Shown here in pieces: positions 57,085 to 64,000 of a DNA stretch of 64,000 nucleotides. The notes below the pieces were generated by a model, which saw only the letters and a list, made by a program, of their open reading frames with translations, ran no database searches and was not told where the DNA came from. Made by a program: the position numbers and the translations under genes. Source of the stretch: Macrobrachium rosenbergii (lineage: Eukaryota; Arthropoda; Malacostraca; Decapoda; Palaemonidae); the NCBI RefSeq assembly GCF_040412425.1, contig NC_089743.1, positions 81,698,471 to 81,762,470 of the forward strand, read 5' to 3'. Within the stretch, counting starts at the first letter, position 1. The number at the start of each line of letters is the position of its first letter.

Positions 57085-57189
57085 CGTCATACTTTCCAAA
57101 ATAACACAGGGGAACTTCACGGTTGGCTCTAAGAAAGATATAATAACAGAATCCTCTCACTTTGGTTTAAAATCCAAACACTAGGGCTT
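56830..57189 (+). repeat. about 300-bp tandem duplication interrupted by TA arrays
   Basis: TAAGAAAGATATA...TTTGGTTTAAAATCCAAACA CTAGGGCTT occurs at 56830-56892 and 57130-57189. TTGGCT immediately precedes the TA run before copy 1 and directly precedes copy 2, so the TA run in copy 1 appears to have grown inside the unit. Confidence 0.88.
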
Positions 57190-57770
57190 GTACAATCAGT
57201 CCCGCGTGCCAACCGAATTTATGATCTTAACACCATACGCTGCGTTTTTTCCTAAGAGTGTCTTCCTTTATCATCGTTATTCCTTGGTATAATTACTTCA
57301 TCATAATTAACCAATATTTATATTGTCACTTTCCCTTGCCTAATTACCCATATTTTAATAATTTCACTAAATGTACGTTTCTGTAAATTTCCCTTTTGAC
57401 CCACCACGCCACTTCACACAACCCACAGCGGCTTCCTCCATACTCTCTCCATATCACCTGAGCTTATTCTTCCGCCATACTCCACAACCATCATCTGTAT
57501 TCAGAGGATGTTCTGAAATAATAACAAGTCACTTCATACAGTGAGTCTTCAACTACTAGCTCAACACCCAATTACAATTTTAGGCCAGATTAAAGGGCCT
57601 GTAATTTTCGAAGGCAAGTAACCGCTACCCACTACTATGATTTTAGCAGGTAAACGTTACAGTGACGTTGTAATTTAAAATTCGCCCTGAGAATCAAGCT
57701 GTGATGTACTGCACTTCTTTACTTCTTTGCTAATGGTGGATGGAGGGTTAGTGCACGGATGCTACTGGTG
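57190..57770. other. unique stretch
   Basis: No gene or repeat family is recognised. Confidence 0.5.
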
Positions 57771-57818
57771 GAGTTTGATTCCACCAAATTCCTTAGAAGT
57801 GCATTCACAGAGTTTGCT

Positions 57819-57867
<49 letters not shown>

Positions 57868-57969
57868 TGTATCTCTTTCTATACATTGGTCGGTTTAACA
57901 CTTACAGCTTTTCTTGAGGTGAAGTCTGATTCCAGCAAATTCCTAAGAAATGCATTCACAGAGTTTATT

Positions 57970-58011
<42 letters not shown>

Positions 58012-58070
58012 GCACCTGACTCTTTCTATACATTTGTAAGTTTAACACTTACAGGTTTTCTTGAGCTGGA
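57771..58070 (+). repeat. about 150-bp tandem duplication, each unit with a CT array
   Basis: TTGATTCCACCAAATTCC and TCTGATTCCAGCAAATTCC begin equivalent units at 57774 and 57924. Each contains GCATTCACAGAGTTT, a CT array (57823-57864, 57971-58008), TTTCTATACATT and TTTAACACTTACAG. Both units are open in the same frame (126 codons, 57727-58107). Divergence includes the CT length. Confidence 0.92.
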
Positions 58071-58082
58071 ATTCAGTGAAAG

Positions 58083-58219
58083 ACTAAAAAGGCAAATCGA
58101 GCAATGAGCAGGCTAGATATGATTTGGAAATCTACTTCACTGAACCTGAATACGAAAGTATGCTTTATACATGCTTCAGCACAATCTGGGTATTTTTATA
58201 TGGACTTGATTAGAGTATG
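58083..58219 (+). pseudogene. non-LTR reverse transcriptase remnant (C-terminal region)
   Basis: Frame from 58086 reads TKKANRAMSRLDMIWKSTSL then NLNTKVCFIHASAQSGYFYM and stops at 58217-58219. The pattern A..RL..IW.S..L...TK......A...S...Y fits the thumb region of arthropod LINE reverse transcriptases. The catalytic domain is absent. It lies 2.1 kb downstream of the other LINE remnant in the same orientation. Confidence 0.5.
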
Positions 58220-60100
58220 AGGTGCATGTCTCACACACCCCATGGGAGAATATCAAGTGACAGTGTCAGCTGGACGTACTTGGGTAAGATCTATATGAAG
58301 AAGAGAGGCTGCAGACGTATGAAGATGTGTGGAAGACAATGAAAGTTTAAACATAAAAACTCATAACCAAAATACACTGATTTAAGGTGATTAAGTTGGG
58401 CTGGAATGTACATAACTAAATAATTAATATAAATTTTTCTTGGCCAAGTATCACTGGAAAGTTTTTAAAAATATACCTGACAATGAAACTTTTTATATTT
58501 CCATCCGAAATGTATGTCTTGATGTCATATAATACCATAGCTACCAAATAATAAGAAGTAATTCCTATACAAAAAAGACGGGTGAGATTAAAAAGATGAT
58601 TACTGACTTGGCTTTTAACAGGGAAAAATAATCAATAAAGACCGTAAATTATGACATACGTCCCACATAAGTCAACAAAATAACGCAGAACTAAGTCATT
58701 TTATCTCTGAAGATGATAAAAAAACATTACCAGGAGAAGCAAAAATCAATGGAATTTGCTCAGGTAAACGGCATAATTAATATTTATAGAACCCATACAA
58801 AAATCATTCGAAAATGAAGTCTCCATTAAAGGTTTAAGAGATCGGGACAGGCACCGCAATCAATGCAGCTAATTAACTCCTTAATTATTTTTTGTGTTTA
58901 CAGAGACACAAATCCAACTCCTAAAACGAAGCATTTAAATCCTTCAAGAAACAGCGATTTCCACACAGGAAGTGAATGGTGCAAGGAACCTCAACCTCCC
59001 CCACCTATCAACCCTACGTATGGGAGGATAAAAAAAAAAAAAAAAAATATAGGGTGGGGTCATCATCCACTACGCCAGCTTGTGTCGAGGCCTCCCCCGC
59101 AGCTGCACACCATCATTAACACTTCCGCTGGTAATGGGTAAAAAGTGCCAAAACAAACGAGTGACCCCGACTACCGCTAATCACTATCACATAAAACCTG
59201 CTTTGCCACCCAGGACGATAGCAGTGGGGTGGAAGGGAGGAGGGCGGGGAGGGGCATCGCCCTACAAGACCGGGGAAAGGGGTGGGTGGGGGACAGATAT
59301 GGACCTTTGTAGGACCGCTTAGATTCGGACCACCTAAGAGCCACCTTACCCACTAATCTCAAAGCACCCCCATGAGTCTTCACACACACTCACACACACA
59401 CACGCCAACCGAAATAAGAAAGAGAAAATTAAAATAAAGACGGAAATAACATATATAACATCTGAACTGTTTTAAGAACGTGTAAAAATATAAGAAAAAG
59501 AGACAAACAGACAAAGAGAAACTTCTCTATGATGACTGACCATCTGAAATGCGACCAGTTTTTATTCAGACAGTCACGATATATTCACATTTATTACTGC
59601 TAATAGCCAGGATTTAAAAAGGATATATACACTGTCTAATTCCTCAGAAGTGAGTCGAAAACACGACCCCAGTTTTCATCATGGATGAGAGGATTTGGAC
59701 TATCTACTCTTTTTTTCTATTGTTTTTTTTAGTATCCAATTACCGACATTTCTCTCAAATAAATTCTCCTAAGAGCCTTTGTATTAGTGAAGCATTATAA
59801 AACTTACTCAAGTGTTTCCACCACACCTGCCCTCTCTTTCGACGGGGCAATCCCCCACCAACGGAGGTTTGGAACTGATCTACAGATATTCCTCTCTTTG
59901 TGTCTCTCACTGTTTGGGAAAAGGATTTGTAAGAAAAAGGAGGGCTCCTGAGTGTAAATGCAAATATGTTACGAAATACTTACATTTCCTTATAAAAGGG
60001 TTGTCACCAAACAGTATGCGCCGAGCACTAAACTATTACTAGAAATATGTTTCAGTCACAATCCATTAAAAGGCGTTGCATTTATTTACAATAAATCCTA
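58220..60100. other. unique stretch with A-run, G-rich and CA patches
   Basis: A 17-bp A-run (59031-59047), a G-rich quadruplex-prone patch at 59224-59290, and a short CA run (59382-59403). Frames at 58863-59141 and 59080-59322 are not supported. Confidence 0.4.
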
Positions 60101-60118
60101 GTATCTTGTAAGTGGCAT

Positions 60119-61085
60119 TACAAGGGAGACACTGCAATACGTCAGTGGGTTAAGAATTTGGCTGGCAAGGGTGCATATGGTATTTCTGGATGCAGAAGAG
60201 GTTTCATATATATTGAAGATAGAACTAATCGTTCATTGTATAGGAGAAGAGATGATAAAAGGTTTTGAACAAGACAGTGAGAGACTGAAAGAGAGAGATC
60301 GGTATCGGCTTACACTTTGAACAAATCGCTCTGATCAAATGTTTGTGAAGATACAGTTATGTCAGAGTGTCTGAGAATAGAGGAGATACCTGTCAGTGAA
60401 ACAGGTAGACTAGGAGAAATCTCTGGACAGAGCTGACAAAATACAATGTGGACTTTGTTGAAGGTAAATGGTGAGAAAGATAATTTGTTAACCGCAACTG
60501 AAAGATTTTATTTGGAAAGAAGACTACTAAGTGATGACGGAAATGAATGAAAGACAAGAAATTCTGGTGCAAGCACCTGGAAAGGAAAGAAGGTCCGGAC
60601 TGGAATGAGTGACGTTAGCAGACGGTAAAACGTTACCTGGTGACAGCAAAGAAAAGCTGCAGAAACTTTGAAAAGTAAAAAGTAAATGATAGGATAAGTA
60701 GAAGATGAAGCAATGAATGGTGAAAGAATGAATTAAATTTATGCTAGAAATAATGGAATGAAGCCAGAGGAGGTGGGTCACCCAAGTAGCCTAGATGATG
60801 AGAATGACTACGTAAGGGTAGAAGTTGTTGAAATGAATTTTCGGCGAGATTAATTAAGAAGTGATAAGATGGATATAAGTGTTTTGAGATTGTCTGGTCA
60901 CCTGGAAACAATGGACTATTTCTTAAGTTTTGGGGACAGGGAATGAGGGCGATCATGGGCGTTAGCTTCAAGGGATTAAGATGTTGACACAGAGAGGCCT
61001 TAACACTTATGCAGAGCGAATTTGAGTAGTGCTTGATAGAGTGAGAATGCGCAAAGGTCTCAAGACCTTGGTCCTGGACCGATAA
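60119..61085 (+). other. unrecognised, possibly decayed coding region
   Basis: A 49-codon open frame (60119-60268) reads YKGDTAIRQWVKNLAGKG and onward to RRRDDKRF before a stop. Further open pieces appear at 60740-60855 (+) and 60744-61088 (-). Base use is A/G-rich on the + strand, unlike the flanks. This may be an old retroelement, but I cannot name the family. Confidence 0.25.
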
Positions 61086-61105
61086 CATATTAATGCTAGC
61101 TACTT

Positions 61106-61106
61106 A

Positions 61107-61168
<62 letters not shown>

Positions 61169-61205
61169 TATATATATATATACACATATATATACATATA
61201 TATTT
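61106..61205. repeat. interrupted (TA)n array
   Basis: TA run of about 47 bp, then interrupted TATATA/ACATATA words. Confidence 0.95.
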
Positions 61206-61755
61206 ATACGTATACATCAACAAAATACGTCTATATTCTCAGTGATTCTACATAAATTTTAAATTATGTAAATGAGCTAATATCGACAACATTGAAAAGA
61301 TTATCAGCCGTTCAACACAGCATTAATATAAGCAGCAGCCCTCTGTCAAAAAATAAACTACAAAACACATCGTATGTGTTAACAACTTCCAAAATAACCA
61401 AGGGCTCTATGCAAAACTGAATGTAAAATATAGGCAATATCCATAAAAAAAATGCAATAACAAAGTAATCAAAACGCCCATACCGAAAAGGCGGCAGTTT
61501 CCGAAATTACAGAGCTCGTGTCAAGTCACGCAGAACAGTTGTGTTGAAAAAAAAAGTCTACGGAGTTTGCTCGCCACTTTTACGATACAGTGCTCGTATT
61601 CTACCGTATGTTATTCCATGATTCTTGACATTATCTGCAGCTAAAAGGATGATACATACAAACATCTAATATATGTGTATATATATATACATATATATAT
61701 GTTGTATATTTATGTTGAATGGCACTGTCGCTTCTAGAAAGTCGAATATTTAATG
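61206..61755. other. AT-rich unique stretch
   Basis: No gene. A short ATATATATACATATATATAT patch lies at 61676-61701. Confidence 0.5.
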
Positions 61756-62063
61756 GGAACAGTATAGCCAGCAGAAATTTCAGCAGCAGTTAGTTATGAG
61801 GCTTATTTATTTATCACAACCTTTGATACAAATCCCATCTTCAGGGATAAAAACGGGGAAAATGAAAGAGCCGTACATCAGGAGTTATTCTTCAAAGAAT
61901 GATTTAATACTGCGCTCCATATTAGTCTAACTCTTGATACATGGATTTTAATTTTCTCCGGCTTTGGCCTTGAAGATGGGATATGTATCCCGAAACGTTG
62001 GTGATGGAAATAAATAAATTTATAAGTGAAAAATGCTGAATTTTCTGCTGGACATACTGTTCC
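61756..62063. mobile_element. 308-bp element with about 90-bp imperfect inverted arms
   Basis: The left arm 61756-61846 starts GGAACAGTATAGCCAGCAGA and ends near CCCATCTTCAGGG. The right arm 61968-62063 is its imperfect reverse complement, ending TCTGCTGGACATACTGTTCC. The right arm contains TGAAGATGGGATATG then CCCGAAACGTTGG. I recall GAAGATG..CGAAACGT-type words at ends of Penelope-like retroelements. The right edge abuts a TA array. No ORF. Confidence 0.65.
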
Positions 62064-63824
<1,761 letters not shown>

Positions 63825-64000
63825 CAGGGCCGGATTAAGCTGGTGGGAGGCCTAGGGCCCTCTCTGGTGGGAGGCCCCCTTTCCAACTCCTATTGCATAC
63901 ACTACAAACTATAGTCTAATTAATCTAGTAGCCAAAATACAGTAATACTAATATATTAGTTGGACAGTTTTATTTAGGAAATACTACAATGGGACTATTC
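63825..64000 (+). mobile_element. possible hAT-type transposon left end, cut by window edge
   Basis: CAGGGCCGGATTAAGC at 63825 followed by repeated GGTGGGAGGCC and GGGCCC words is typical of many hAT terminal inverted repeats, which often start CAGGG. The other end and the 8-bp target duplication lie beyond the window, so assignment is tentative. Confidence 0.4.

Overview
This is non-coding eukaryotic DNA, most likely from a decapod crustacean. That identification is an inference. It rests on very dense, long microsatellites of the (AT)n, (GA/CT)n, (CA/TG)n and (AAT)n types, on a tRNA-derived SINE present three times whose sequence I associate from memory with palaemonid shrimp such as Macrobrachium, and on the absence of any prokaryote-like gene layout. 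I find no convincing protein-coding exon, rRNA, functional tRNA, CRISPR array or operon. Long open frames are almost all microsatellite read-through (YIYI, SLSL, RERE or poly-N/I repeats) or frames of a length expected by chance.

Layout. 1-10 kb: AT-rich unique DNA, a degenerate minisatellite (2070-2290), a hairpin-bearing interspersed repeat (2340-2690), SINE copy 1 (5294-5569) and a 23-bp-arm hairpin (8874-8925). 10-24 kb: AAT, GA and AT arrays, short 2-3 copy minisatellites, a duplication around an AT array (19692-19904) and a second tRNA-like SINE head (about 19964). 24.7-26.0 kb: a 1.3-kb segment bounded by an inverted repeat, with clustered GATACG motifs, a CCAAT/NRF1-like promoter signature and a 58-codon ORF, which is a candidate DNA transposon. 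26-36 kb: mostly unique sequence, a 147-bp AT array fused to GA, a GC-balanced block (29380-29600) and SINE copy 2 with an internal deletion. 36.8-37.8 kb: a compound GA minisatellite whose units occur in both orientations. 38-51 kb: AT, GA and CA arrays, a LINE-like 3' end (38837-38886) and small tandem duplications. 51.8-52.5 kb: a 132-bp MITE-like inverted-repeat element with a nested palindrome, next to SINE copy 3. 53-57 kb: the densest AT arrays, including a 225-bp uninterrupted TA run. 55.6-58.2 kb: decayed non-LTR retrotransposon coding remnants. 61.7-62.1 kb: a 308-bp inverted-repeat element with a motif resembling Penelope-like element termini. 63.8 kb to the end: a possible hAT-type terminal repeat cut off by the window edge.

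The window reads as intergenic or deep intronic DNA shaped by slippage, local duplication and small non-autonomous transposons. No host genes can be seen working together. The best candidates for something undescribed are the 132-bp MITE-like element, the 1.3-kb GATACG-rich element, the bidirectional GA minisatellite and the 308-bp inverted-repeat element.
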